From: CAVORB01 sp964395315
GTDB lineage: Bacteria > Pseudomonadota > Gammaproteobacteria > Chromatiales > Chromatiaceae
Assembly (NCBI GenBank): GCA_964395315.1
Contig: CAYNBI010000040.1
Span: forward strand, 1 to 31,663
Reading direction: 5' to 3'
Length of the DNA: 31,663 nt
The position numbers and the translations under genes are program-made. Positions within the stretch are counted from its first letter, which is position 1. The number at the start of each line of letters is the position of its first letter. The notes under the pieces were generated by a model. The model made no database searches. It worked only from the letters and a program-made list of their open reading frames with translations, and was not told the origin of the DNA. Below are positions 15,010 through 25,934 of this stretch, piece by piece.

Positions 15010-15761
15010 ATGAACGACGAACTCGAATCCGGGCCGGACGCGGACAATCCCATCTGGGAGCGCACCCGCATCCTCGTTGGCGAGGCGGGGGTGGCGCGTC
15101 TGCGCAATGCCCGCATCCTGCTCGCCGGGCTCGGCGGGGTCGGCTCCTTCGCCGCCGAGGCCCTCGCCCGCGCGGGTATCGGCCATCTGACCCTGGCGGA
15201 TTGCGACCAGGTCGCCCCGTCCAACATCAACCGACAGCTGGTCGCGCTGCGCTCCACCGTCGGCCGCAAGAAGATCGAGGTGATGGCCGAGCGGGTGCGT
15301 GACATCAACCCGGCTTGCGAGCTGGTCCTATTCGACCGGTTTCTGCACAGCGACGAGATGCCGGAGCTGCTTGCCCCCGGGTTCCACTACGTGCTGGACG
15401 CCATCGACAGCCTCAACAGCAAGCTCGCCCTGATCGAGTCCGCCTGCCTCATGGGCGTCCCCATTGTTTCGAGCATGGGCGCCGGCGGGCGCATCGACCC
15501 CTCGCGCATCCGCGTCGGCGACCTGATGGATTCCCAGGTCTGTCCCCTGGCGCGGGAGGTGCGCCAGCGATTGCGCCGGCGCGGGATCGGGCGCGGGGTG
15601 CTCGCGGTCTGGTCCGACGAGGCTTCGAGCCCGCCGCTGCCACCCGAGCCGACGGGCAGGGGCCGTCCGCGCGCGGTCAACGGCACCCTGAGCTATCTTC
15701 CCGCCCTGTTCGGCTTGACCCTGGCGGGCCTGGCCATACAGCGGTTGCTCGGGAACGCGGA

Positions 15762-15765
<4 letters not shown>
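15010..15765 (+). CDS. tcdA: tRNA threonylcarbamoyladenosine dehydratase
   Basis: The 251-residue E1-like enzyme uses ATP to turn t6A37 in tRNA into its cyclic form. The nucleotide-binding loop GLGGVGS is at residues 40-46, followed by NINRQLVAL and TVGRKKIEVMAERVRDINPAC, the signature of the CsdL/TcdA group. Length is usual. The stop codon overlaps the start of hypF as ATGA at 15762-15765, so the two genes are translationally coupled. The ribosome site is weak, which may mean reliance on translation of the tatD-like gene 13 nt upstream. Confidence 0.93.
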
Positions 15766-18090
<2,325 letters not shown>

Positions 18091-18104
<14 letters not shown>

Positions 18105-19530
18105 TCGCCTCCCATGCGGCGAGGGCCTCGCGGCGAGAGGCGGCGAGATCGACGACCGGCCGCGGGTAGTCCCGGCCCAGCTCGACGCCGGCGGCGTCCA
18201 GCACGGCCTTCGGGGCGATCCAGGGCTGGTGAATGTGCCTCGCGGGCAGGCGCGACAGCTCCGGGCACCAGCGCCGGACGTAGTCACCTCGTCCGTCGAA
18301 ACGCTCTCCCTGCCGGACCGGATTGAAGACCCGGAAGTAAGGCGCCGCATCGGCGCCGCAGCCCGCGGTCCACTGCCAGCCCAGGGTGTTTGCGGCAAGG
18401 TCGGCGTCGACCAGCGTGTCCCAGAACCAGCGGGCGCCGTCCTGCCACGGCAGGAGCAGGTTCTTGCTGAGGAGCGAGGCGACCACCATGCGCACCCGGT
18501 TGTGCATCCAGCCGGTGTGCCAGAGCTCGCGCATGCCGGCGTCGACCAGTGGAATTCCGGTCCGGCCCTGCTGCCAGGTATGGAGGAGCTCGCCGGCACG
18601 CTCTGTTCGCCAAGGGAAGTCCGCGAACCGCGGATCCAAGGGCTCGTCTGCGGTTTCCGGAAAATGGTAGAGCAGGTGATGGGCGAACTCCCGCCAGCCG
18701 AGCTCGCGCAGGAAGGTCTCGGCGGGACCTTCCAGCAGGGCGCCGGTGCGCTGCTCGGCGAGCCGTACCAGCTGGCGCGGGCCGATCTCGCCGAAATGCA
18801 GATGGGGCGACAGGCGGGAGGTGCCTGGTTCCGCGGGCAGGTCCCGGCGCGCGGCGTAGTCCGCCACCTGGTCGTCGAGAAAACCTTCGGCGCGGGCCAG
18901 GGCCGCGATTTCGCCCGGGGTCCAGCTCTCGGCCAGGCCCGCGTCCCAGGGAATGCGGGGTAAGAGGTCCAGGTCCCCGATGCGCAGTTGATCGATCTCC
19001 GCGGGCGGCGGGGCCAGCGCGCCGGGGGCGGGGAGGGGGGCGGTCGCGCGCAGGCCCTGGGCGGCGCTGCGCCAGAAGGCGCTGAACACCCGGTAGGGCC
19101 CGCGGTTGCCGGTGGCGACCTCCCATGGCTCGAACAAGAGCGAGGCGTTGAAGCTCTCGCAGCGCAGGCCGTCTGCCCGCAGCTGCTGCTTGATGCGAGC
19201 GTCCCGGGCAGTGGTCGCCGGCTCGTACAGCCGGTTCCAGAAGACGTGTGTGGCTCCGCACGTCTTGGCAACCCGTCTCAGCGCCGTCAGGCTGTCACCG
19301 GCGGTCAGGATCAGCCTGGACCCGCGCCCGCGAAGCGCCTCCGACAGAGCGCTCAGGCTGTGATGCAGCCACCACCGCGACGCCGCACCCGGGACCCAGG
19401 GGGCGTCCTCGTCCGGCGAGTGGATGTAGAGGGGCACGACGCGCTCGGCAACCTCGAGGGCATGGGCGAGGGCCGGGTTGTCCGTGAGGCGAAGGTCACG
19501 GCGGAACCAGCAGACGGCGGTGGTCGGCAT
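18091..19530 (-). CDS. phrB: Deoxyribodipyrimidine photolyase (class I, CPD)
   Basis: The 479-residue flavoprotein repairs cyclobutane pyrimidine dimers with light. The N-terminal alpha/beta antenna domain carries WFRRDLRLTDNPAL. The FAD-binding helical domain carries SRLSPHLHFGEIGPRQL, WREFAHHLLYHFPE, GIPLVDAGMRELWHTGWMHNRVRMVVASLL, WFWDTLVDADLAANTLGWQWTAG and YFRVFNP. Length and motifs match class I bacterial photolyases; a cryptochrome is less likely because of the intact Trp-rich C-terminal half. Its last 14 nt overlap the end of hypF on the other strand. Confidence 0.95.
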
Positions 19531-19558
19531 TCGGGTGCGGAAACCTCGCTGCAGAGCC

Positions 19559-19572
19559 GGGGGTGTTCCCCC
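19559..19572. terminator. GC hairpin downstream of the dienelactone hydrolase gene
   Basis: GGGGG and CCCCC flank a TGTT loop in the 121-nt gap between the hydrolase stop and the photolyase start, both on the minus strand. There is no T tract, so it may be a weak terminator or RNA-stability element. Confidence 0.25.
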
Positions 19573-19651
19573 TCCGCGGGCGAAGGGGACGAGTCGGAAG
19601 GCCGGCCCGCTCGCCGCGGGGGGCGGGACGCCGCCGCCCCACGGCGTTCGC

Positions 19652-20437
19652 CTAATCGGTGAAGATTTCGTCGAAGAAGGACTGCATCAGGGCCCAGGAT
19701 CGCCGGTCGGCGGTTTCATTGTACGCAACCCCGTCGAGGCCGTACTTGGCGGCATCCGGGTTGGTGAAACCGTGACGGGCACCGCCGTAGGTCACCATCT
19801 GCCAGTCGGCGCCGGATTTCTCCAGGCCGTCCTTGAAGGCGGCCACGCGGTCTGCCGGTATGAATGAGTCCGCATTGCCGTGAGCGACCAGGATCCTGGT
19901 GTTGATTTTCTTCTGCTGCTCCTCGCTGGCCGGGGGCAGGGAGCCGTGGAAGCTCACCACGCCGTCCAGGTCCGCGCCGGCGTACGCCATCTGCATTACC
20001 GTTGCGCCGCCGAAGCAGTAGCCGATGGCGGCGGTGTAGCTCGGATCCACCAGTTCGTGCTTCTTCAGGATGTCCAGCCCGAGCAGGGCGCGCTTCTGCC
20101 AGGCGTCGATGTTCTCCGTGATCTGGGTCATCCAACCCTTGGCCTCGTTGGCGTGCTCGGTGACCTTGTTGTCGCCGTACATGTCGACGGCGAAGGCGAC
20201 ATAGCCGAGCTCCGCGAGCATCTCGGCGCGCTCGCGGGCATAGTCATTCAGCCCCCACCATTCGTGCACGACGATGATGCCGGGGCGCTTGCCGTCCACG
20301 GCGTCGTCGTATGCCAGGTAGCCGGTGAGACTGGTGTCTCCGTCCTTGTACTCGACGGTTTCGGTCTTGACCGCCGCCTGGGCGGCGAACGGCAGGGTCA
20401 GGATCAAGAACGCGAGCAGTCGCTTCGTGGCGTGCAT
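19652..20437 (-). CDS. Secreted dienelactone hydrolase family enzyme
   Basis: The 261-residue alpha/beta hydrolase has a clear signal peptide (residues 1-21, cut after AQA), so it acts in the periplasm. The cysteine nucleophile lies in GYCFGG (Cys141), with Asp190 in HGNADSF and His222 in GARHGF; Glu59 in VVHEWWG matches the charge-relay Glu of dienelactone hydrolase. Natural substrates of such exported forms are rarely known. The ATG at 20437 is set by a perfect AAGGAG nine bases upstream. It lies downstream of a small membrane protein gene (182-nt gap) with its own promoter candidate. Confidence 0.92.
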   Translation of the reverse strand: MHATKRLLAFLILTLPFAAQAAVKTETVEYKDGDTSLTGYLAYDDAVDGKRPGIIVVHEWWGLNDYARERAEMLAELGYVAFAVDMYGDNKVTEHANEAKGWMTQITENIDAWQKRALLGLDILKKHELVDPSYTAAIGYCFGGATVMQMAYAGADLDGVVSFHGSLPPASEEQQKKINTRILVAHGNADSFIPADRVAAFKDGLEKSGADWQMVTYGGARHGFTNPDAAKYGLDGVAYNETADRRSWALMQSFFDEIFTD

Positions 20438-20488
20438 GGTGGATTCTCCTTTGGTGATTTTCAGCTGGCAGCAGGATTTCGGGCTGAT

Positions 20489-20510
20489 CGAAATTCTTGA
20501 CCGAAATTCT
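20489..20510 (-). promoter_or_regulatory. Two direct repeats overlapping the hydrolase -10 region
   Basis: The 9-mer CGAAATTCT occurs at 20489-20497 and 20502-20510, one every 13 bp. On the minus strand the upstream copy overlaps the candidate -10 box of the dienelactone hydrolase promoter. It could be an operator for a repressor; none is adjacent. Confidence 0.3.
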
Positions 20511-20534
20511 GGGGGATAAAGGGCTCGGAGACAA
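20506..20534 (-). promoter_or_regulatory. Sigma-70-type promoter for the dienelactone hydrolase gene
   Basis: On the minus strand TTGTCT (20534-20529) and CAGAAT (20511-20506) are 17 bp apart, four of six matches each, about 70 nt upstream of the start codon. Confidence 0.4.
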
Positions 20535-20619
20535 GATCGGGTCGCACCGTGCCGGGGCCGACTGACCCGATCGCAGAGGGGAGCACCCGGCAAGGGGGCG
20601 CGTGGTTCCGGGTCCGCGC

Positions 20620-20916
20620 TTATGCGATCAGCAGGATGAGGTTGTACAACAGACCGCCGCCGATGGCGGTGCCCAGGTAGATCCGGCCGAGGGGCAGGAA
20701 GGCCATCGGCACGGCCACCAGCATCGCGAGACCGAGTGCCGGCCAGGCCATCATAGAGGTGAACAGGGACTTGATCGTCCAGTCCTTGAACAGCATCAGG
20801 ATCAGCCCGCCGCCCAGGGTCACGCCCGCGCTGAGGGCAACCCAGAACAGGTACTTGGCGAGCCAGCCCGCGAACCCCTTGCCGGCGTGCGTCAGCGAGC
20901 TCGTGATGCGCGACAT
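20620..20916 (-). CDS. Small predicted inner-membrane protein
   Basis: The 98-residue protein has three hydrophobic segments (about 20-41, 52-72 and 78-97) and a short basic N-terminus, so it is probably an integral inner-membrane protein. I do not recognise a family. The ATG at 20916 is set by AGGAG eight bases upstream; an in-frame upstream extension adds only Arg/Ser-rich sequence. It follows the AcuI-type oxidoreductase gene by 108 nt on the same strand; no functional link can be read. Confidence 0.72.
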   Translation of the reverse strand: MSRITSSLTHAGKGFAGWLAKYLFWVALSAGVTLGGGLILMLFKDWTIKSLFTSMMAWPALGLAMLVAVPMAFLPLGRIYLGTAIGGGLLYNLILLIA

Positions 20917-21024
20917 GCTACAGCTCCTGCCAGTCCGTTCGAGATCGAGCAAGGACGGAACGCGGTAATCCCGCCTACGGCAACCCGATCGCGGCGCCGC
21001 CGCTGTTCCCCGCGAACCGCTGGC

Positions 21025-22017
21025 TCAGACGCCAACCTCCACCAGTGCCCGACCATGAACCTGGCCGGCCAGCAGGCGCTCGAAAACCTCCGGAAGGGTA
21101 TCGAGTGTCTCGGTCGTGGCGAGGATCCGATCCAGGTGCGGAGGCCGCCAGTCGCCGGCGAGGTGGTCCCAGAGTTGCGCGCGCAGGGGAACGGGGACAT
21201 CGACCGAGTTGCAGCCGAGCAGGCTCACGCCGCGCAGGATGAAGGGCATGACCGTGGTGTGCAGCTCGTGTCCGCCCGCAAGCCCGATGCTCGCGATGTT
21301 GCCCCACGGCGCCACGGTGCGGGTGATCTGGGCCAACATGTCGCCGCCCACGTTGTCCACCGCTCCTCCCCAGACCGCCTTCTCCAGCGGGCGCTTTTCA
21401 CCGGGCAGCTCGTCCCGGCCCAGGATGCGGCTCGCGCCGAGGGAGCGCAGCCAGTCGTGCAGCGCGGGTTTGCCGGAAACCGCGGCCACCTCATAGCCAA
21501 GGTGATGGAGCATGTTGACGGCGATTGAGCCCACCCCGCCAGTGGCGCCGGTCACCAGGATCGGCCCCATGTCGGGGCGTTGACCGTTCACCTGCATGCG
21601 CTGGACGGCGAGCGCCGCGGTGAAGCCGGCGGTCCCCAGGATCATGGCCGAGCGCGCGTCGAGGTCGGCGGGGCAGGGCACCAGCCAGTCGCCCGGGACG
21701 CAGAGATACTCGGCGTAGCCGCCGTCGTGGTCGAAGCTGAGGCCCCAGCCGGTGGCGATCACGTGATCGCCCTCCCCGAAGCGCCCATCGCGCGAGCGCT
21801 CGACCGTGCCGGCGGCGTCGATCCCGCCGACCAGCGGGAAGGAGCGCAGGATCTTGCCCTTGCCGGTGCCGGCCAACGCATCCTTGTAGTTCACGCTGGA
21901 GTGGCTGACGCGTATCAGAACCTCTCCCTCCTCGGGCTCGGGTCGGGGCAACTCCTCCAGTCCGGCGTGGTAGCCCTGGTCGTCATCGTGAATGCGGAAG
22001 GCCCTGTAGGTGGTCAT
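21025..22017 (-). CDS. acuI: AcuI/YhdH-type NADPH-dependent acryloyl-CoA reductase
   Basis: The 330-residue protein is a zinc-free medium-chain oxidoreductase. The NADPH loop TGATGGVGS is at residues 156-164, and VNYKDAL (42-48), GGIDAAGTV and DNVGGDML match the YhdH/YhfP family, whose characterised members reduce acryloyl-CoA to propionyl-CoA, a toxic intermediate of 3-hydroxypropionate and DMSP breakdown. The start could be 22017 (GGA nine bases upstream) or 22026; I used the former. It lies 70 nt downstream of the fumarase gene and may be cotranscribed. Confidence 0.85.
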   Translation of the reverse strand: MTTYRAFRIHDDDQGYHAGLEELPRPEPEEGEVLIRVSHSSVNYKDALAGTGKGKILRSFPLVGGIDAAGTVERSRDGRFGEGDHVIATGWGLSFDHDGGYAEYLCVPGDWLVPCPADLDARSAMILGTAGFTAALAVQRMQVNGQRPDMGPILVTGATGGVGSIAVNMLHHLGYEVAAVSGKPALHDWLRSLGASRILGRDELPGEKRPLEKAVWGGAVDNVGGDMLAQITRTVAPWGNIASIGLAGGHELHTTVMPFILRGVSLLGCNSVDVPVPLRAQLWDHLAGDWRPPHLDRILATTETLDTLPEVFERLLAGQVHGRALVEVGV

Positions 22018-22087
22018 GTTGGTCATTCCGAGTGTGTGGTTAGGTGAAGCGCGGGTGCGCTGAGGAACCGTGCATGCCAGGCTTCTT

Positions 22088-23611
22088 CTATTCGACGGCG
22101 ACCGGGATTTTTCCGATCCGGGCGCGCCATTCAGCGGGTCCCGTCTTGTGAACGGACTCGCCCCGCGCGTCCACCGCCACGGTGACGGGCATGTCCTGCA
22201 CCTCGAACTCGCGGATCGCCTCCATGCCCAGGTCCTCGAAGGCGACGACCCGGGACGCCTTGATTGCCCTGGCGACAAGGTAAGCGGCGCCGCCGACCGC
22301 CATGAGGTAGACGGCGCCGTGCTTCTTGATGGCCTCGATGCCCGCCGGTCCGCGTTCGGCCTTGCCCACCATGCCGATCAGTCCGGTCTCGGCGAGCACT
22401 TGCTCGGTGAATTTGTCCATGCGGGTGGCCGTGGTCGGACCGGCCGGGCCGACCACCTCGTCGCGGACGGGGTCCACCGGACCAACGTAATAGATGAAGC
22501 GGTTGGCGAGGTCGACGCCTTGTGGCAGCGGCTTCCCCTCGTTCAATAGGTCCACGATGCGCTTGTGGGCTGCGTCACGACCCGTGAGCAGCCTGCCCGA
22601 AAGCAGCAGCCGATCGCCGGGCCGCCACCGTGAAATCTCCTCTCGGGTGACCCGGTCGAGGTCCACTCGATGGGCGTCCGCTCCGGCCTCCCAGGTGATC
22701 GCCGGCCAGTCCTCGAGGCTCGGCGGCGCGAGTGCGGCGGGTCCGCTGCCGTCGAGCGTGAAATCCAGGTGCCTGGTTGCCGCGCAGTTCGGGATGATGG
22801 CGACGGGAAGTGAAGCGGCGTGTGTGGGAAAGGTCTTGATCTTCACGTCCAGCACGGTGGTCAGGCCGCCTAGCCCCTGGGCGCCGATGCCGAGCGCGTT
22901 AACCTTGTCGAACAGCTCCAGACGCAGCGCCTCGATGGGGTCAGACGGGCCGCGGGCCTTCAGCTCGTGGATGTCGATGTGCTCCAGCAAGGCCTCCTTG
23001 GCCATCAGCATGGCCTTCTCGGCCGAGCCGCCGATGCCGACGCCGAGCATTCCCGGCGGGCACCAGCCGGCGCCGAGGGTGGGGACCGTGCGGATGACCC
23101 AGTCCACCAGGTTATCGCTCGGGTTGAGGATGGCGAAGCGGGACTTGTTCTCCGACCCCCCGCCCTTGGCGGCCAGCCTGACCTCGACGCTGTGACCGGG
23201 CACCAGCTCGACGTGCACGATCGCCGGCGTGTTGTCGCCGGTGTTCTTTCGGTCGCCAATCGGCGGCGAGACCATGGACGCGCGCAGGACGTTGTCCGGG
23301 TGCGTGTAGGCCCGGCGCACGCCTTCGTCCACCATCTCCTGCAAGCTCATGTGCGCGTCCCAGCGGACGTCCATGCCGACTCTGAGAAATACCACGACCA
23401 GGCCGGTATCCTGGCAGATGGGCCGGTGGCCCTCGGCGCACATGCGCGAGTTCACCAGGATCTGGGCCATGGCGTCCTTCGCCGCCGGGGATTCCTCGGT
23501 CTCGTATGCCGCGGCGAGGGCGCGGACATAGTCCGGCGGGTGGTAATAGGAGATGTACTGAAGGGCGTCGGCGATGCTCTGGATGAAGTCGTCTTGGCGG
23601 ATGGTGGTCAT
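22088..23611 (-). CDS. fumA: Class I (iron-sulfur) fumarate hydratase
   Basis: The 507-residue cytoplasmic enzyme hydrates fumarate to malate. The three cysteines that bind the oxygen-sensitive [4Fe-4S] cluster in class I fumarases can be placed at Cys66 (ICQDTG), Cys184 (GWCPPG) and Cys276 (NCAATRH). Other family marks are GDNTPAIVH, GGGSENKS, GIGGSAEKAM and, in the C-terminal domain, GKPLPQGVDLANRFIYYVGPVDPVRDEVVGPAGPTTATRMD. It is a single fused chain, not the split two-subunit form. Tartrate dehydratase is an alternative but less likely. A TATACT box 45 nt upstream is a likely -10 element. Confidence 0.92.
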   Translation of the reverse strand: MTTIRQDDFIQSIADALQYISYYHPPDYVRALAAAYETEESPAAKDAMAQILVNSRMCAEGHRPICQDTGLVVVFLRVGMDVRWDAHMSLQEMVDEGVRRAYTHPDNVLRASMVSPPIGDRKNTGDNTPAIVHVELVPGHSVEVRLAAKGGGSENKSRFAILNPSDNLVDWVIRTVPTLGAGWCPPGMLGVGIGGSAEKAMLMAKEALLEHIDIHELKARGPSDPIEALRLELFDKVNALGIGAQGLGGLTTVLDVKIKTFPTHAASLPVAIIPNCAATRHLDFTLDGSGPAALAPPSLEDWPAITWEAGADAHRVDLDRVTREEISRWRPGDRLLLSGRLLTGRDAAHKRIVDLLNEGKPLPQGVDLANRFIYYVGPVDPVRDEVVGPAGPTTATRMDKFTEQVLAETGLIGMVGKAERGPAGIEAIKKHGAVYLMAVGGAAYLVARAIKASRVVAFEDLGMEAIREFEVQDMPVTVAVDARGESVHKTGPAEWRARIGKIPVAVE

Positions 23612-23656
23612 TGCTTGGCTGTAGTTCGTTCGAGATGCGCCTTTGCTGGCCCGCTA

Positions 23657-23662
23657 AGTATA
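23657..23662 (-). promoter_or_regulatory. -10 box for the fumarase gene
   Basis: TATACT on the minus strand matches five of six consensus bases, 46 nt before the fumarase start. No good -35 box was seen, so an activator may be needed. Confidence 0.4.
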
Positions 23663-23689
23663 GTGTCGATACGGGGACCTGACCTCGGC

Positions 23690-23719
23690 TTGCGCCGCCC
23701 GATCGGTTGCATGTAATAT
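23690..23719 (+). promoter_or_regulatory. Sigma-70 promoter of the tRNA-Val gene
   Basis: TTGCGC (23690-23695) and TAATAT (23714-23719) are 18 bp apart, followed by a GC-rich stretch before the tRNA. With no clear terminator after the tRNA it may also feed thrS. Confidence 0.6.
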
Positions 23720-23731
23720 CCTCGGCTCCGC

Positions 23732-23808
23732 AGGCGCGTAGCTCAGCTGGTTAGAGCACCACCTTGACATGGTGGGGGTCGTTGGTTCGAGTCCAATCGC
23801 GCCTACCA
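23732..23808 (+). tRNA. tRNA-Val (GAC)
   Basis: The acceptor stem AGGCGCG pairs with CGCGCCT, the anticodon stem CCACC/GGTGG holds loop TTGACAT (anticodon GAC, Val), and the T arm GTTGGTTCGAGTCCAATC is normal. The CCA end is encoded. It lies 137 nt before thrS. Confidence 0.97.
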
Positions 23809-23812
23809 CATC

Positions 23813-23887
23813 GCTGGCTGTCAGGTTTTCGGCGCCAGCCGTTGGCAGGTTCCTTCCGCCGGCGGCTGGTTGCCGGACGTTGGCAGC
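23813..23887 (+). promoter_or_regulatory. Structured thrS leader, candidate ThrRS-binding operator
   Basis: The 9-mer CGTTGGCAG occurs at 23840-23848 and 23878-23886. Each copy forms the 3' half of a small hairpin with a 7-nt loop: GCC-AGCCGTT-GGC (23834-23846) and GTTGCC-GGACGTT-GGCAGC (23869-23887). Both loops contain CGU, the tRNA-Thr anticodon, though not in the exact anticodon register. Escherichia coli ThrRS represses its own mRNA by binding anticodon-arm-like leader hairpins, so a similar operator is plausible. A competing stem, GCTGGC/GCCAGC (23813-23839), is also possible. Confidence 0.4.
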
Positions 23888-23944
23888 TCTCCCCCCTCAA
23901 GTGATCCCTCGTATCGATCACCACTGAATCCAAAGGCCGTACCC

Positions 23945-25861
23945 ATGCCCCAGATCACCCTTCCTGACGGTTCGATCAAGCAGTTCGATGGTCCCGTGAG
24001 CGTTCTGGACGTCGCGCAGTCCATCGGTTCCGGCCTGGCGCGGGCTACGCTCGCCGGCCGTGTCGACGGCCGGCTGGTGGACGCGGCCTACGAGATCGAT
24101 CGCGATGTCGAGCTCGCGATCGTCACCCCGCGCGACGAGGCCGCGCTGGAGCTGCTGCGTCACGATGCCGCCCACGTGATGGCTCAGGCGGTGCAGGAGC
24201 TCTATCCCGGTACGCAAGTGACCATCGGCCCGGCCATCGAGGACGGCTTCTACTACGACTTCGCCCGCGAAGAGCCCTTCACCCCGGAAGACCTGGACAA
24301 GATCGAGGCGCGGATGCACGAGATCGTCAAGCGCGATCTGCCGATTCAGCGCGAGGTGTGGGAGCGCGAAGAGGCCATACGGGTCTTCGGCGAGATCGGC
24401 GAGCGGTACAAGGTCGAGATCATCGAGGACATCATCCCGCCGGGGGAGGAGGTCTCGGTGTACCGCCAGGGGGACTGGTTCGACGTCTGCCGTGGTCCCC
24501 ACCTGCCGAGCACCGGCAAGCTCGGCAACGGCTTCAAGCTCATGAAGGTAGCGGGCGCGTACTGGCGCGGCGACTCCCGTAATCCCATGCTGCAGCGCAT
24601 ATATGGCACCGCCTGGCGTGACAAGAAGGAGCTGAAGGGCTATCTGCACCGCCTGGCGGAGGCGGAGAAGCGCGATCACCGCAAGCTCGGCAAGGCGCTG
24701 GACCTGTTCCACACCCAGGACGAGGCGCCGGGCATGGTGTTCTGGCACGACAAGGGGTGGACGGTCTACCTGATCCTGGAGCACTACATTCGCGAAAAGC
24801 TGCGCGCCAGGGGCTACCAGGAGGTGCACACGCCGCAGGTGATCGATCGCAGCCTGTGGGAGAAGTCCGGTCACTGGGAGAAGTTCCGTGCCGACATGTT
24901 CGTCACCGAGTCCGAGGACCGGGTTTTCGCCATCAAGCCGATGAACTGTCCGGCCCACATCCAGATCTACAACCACGGGCTCAAGAGCTACCGCGACCTG
25001 CCGTTGCGGCTGGCGGAGTTTGGCTCCTGTCATCGCAACGAGCCCTCGGGCACGCTGCATGGTCTGATGCGGGTGCGCAACTTCGTCCAGGATGACGCGC
25101 ACATCTTCTGCACCGAGGACCAGATTCTGTCCGAGGTGTCTGCCTTCATCGACCTGTTGTTCGAGATCTACCGGGACTTTGGCTTCGACGAGGTCCTGGT
25201 CAAGTTCTCCACCCGGCCGGAGAAGCGGGTGGGCTCGGACGAGACCTGGGATAAGGCCGAGAGATCGCTGGAGGACGCGCTGAACCAGAAGGGGTTGGAA
25301 TGGGGTCTGCAGCCGGGGGAGGGCGCCTTCTACGGCCCCAAGATCGAGTTCTCGCTGCGCGACTGCCTGAACCGGGTCTGGCAGCTCGGCACCATTCAGC
25401 TCGATTTCTCGATGCCGGAGCGCCTCGGCGCCCACTACATCGCCGAGGACAACAGCCGCAAGGTGCCGGTCATGCTGCACCGCGCCATCCTCGGCTCGCT
25501 GGAGCGATTCATCGGCATTCTCATCGAGCACTATGCCGGCGCCTTGCCGGTATGGCTCGCTCCGGTGCAGGCGGTGGTGCTCAACATCACCGACCGCCAG
25601 GCAGAGTATGTCCGGGAGGTGGTTAAGGCGTTGCGTGACAAGGGCTTCCGGGCGGAATCGGACTTGAGAAACGAGAAGATCGGCTTTAAAATCCGCGAGC
25701 ACACGTTGCAGAGGGTGCCCTACCTGCTGGTGGTCGGCGACCGCGAGGTCGAGACGCGAACCCTCGCCGTTCGAGATCGCAAGGGCCAGGACATCGGCAC
25801 CCTCGGTATCGAGGACTTCATCGCCCGCCTGCGCGGCGAGGTCTCGAATCGAACCCATTGA
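23945..25861 (+). CDS. thrS: Threonyl-tRNA synthetase
   Basis: The 638-residue class II synthetase charges tRNA-Thr. It has the TGS domain (residues 1-62, MPQITLPDGSIKQFDGPVSVLDVAQSIG), the editing domain with HDAAHVMAQAVQELYP, and a catalytic core with the zinc site in MNCPAHIQIY, RLAEFGSCHRNEPSGTLHGLMRVRNFVQDDAHIF and LHRAILGSLERFIG, then an anticodon-binding domain. Length is usual. The start at MPQITLP is set by family alignment and AAAGG nine bases upstream; the frame is open further upstream but into the leader. It is the first protein gene of the translation cluster. Confidence 0.97.
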   Translation: MPQITLPDGSIKQFDGPVSVLDVAQSIGSGLARATLAGRVDGRLVDAAYEIDRDVELAIVTPRDEAALELLRHDAAHVMAQAVQELYPGTQVTIGPAIEDGFYYDFAREEPFTPEDLDKIEARMHEIVKRDLPIQREVWEREEAIRVFGEIGERYKVEIIEDIIPPGEEVSVYRQGDWFDVCRGPHLPSTGKLGNGFKLMKVAGAYWRGDSRNPMLQRIYGTAWRDKKELKGYLHRLAEAEKRDHRKLGKALDLFHTQDEAPGMVFWHDKGWTVYLILEHYIREKLRARGYQEVHTPQVIDRSLWEKSGHWEKFRADMFVTESEDRVFAIKPMNCPAHIQIYNHGLKSYRDLPLRLAEFGSCHRNEPSGTLHGLMRVRNFVQDDAHIFCTEDQILSEVSAFIDLLFEIYRDFGFDEVLVKFSTRPEKRVGSDETWDKAERSLEDALNQKGLEWGLQPGEGAFYGPKIEFSLRDCLNRVWQLGTIQLDFSMPERLGAHYIAEDNSRKVPVMLHRAILGSLERFIGILIEHYAGALPVWLAPVQAVVLNITDRQAEYVREVVKALRDKGFRAESDLRNEKIGFKIREHTLQRVPYLLVVGDREVETRTLAVRDRKGQDIGTLGIEDFIARLRGEVSNRTH

Positions 25862-25864
25862 CGT

Positions 25865-25915
25865 CCGGATCGGCGCTGAACCCAAGCTTCTGCGTCGCCG
25901 GTCGTTTTTGTTTTT
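25865..25915 (+). terminator. Terminator-like stem between thrS and infC
   Basis: CCGG (25865-25868) plus CGGCG (25871-25875) pairs with CGTCG (25893-25897) plus CCGG (25898-25901), with a 2-nt bulge and one G-U pair, followed by TTTTTGTTTTT (25905-25915). It begins four bases after the thrS stop. It is probably a partial terminator that lowers thrS read-through into infC, or the end of thrS transcripts with infC served by an internal promoter. Confidence 0.55.
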
Positions 25916-25934
25916 GTAACTGGAGGAACCTGCT

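Noticed and set aside
23918..25885. Minus-strand open frame of 655 codons opposite thrS
   Set aside because: It mirrors thrS; the plus strand encodes a full-length, motif-complete enzyme.
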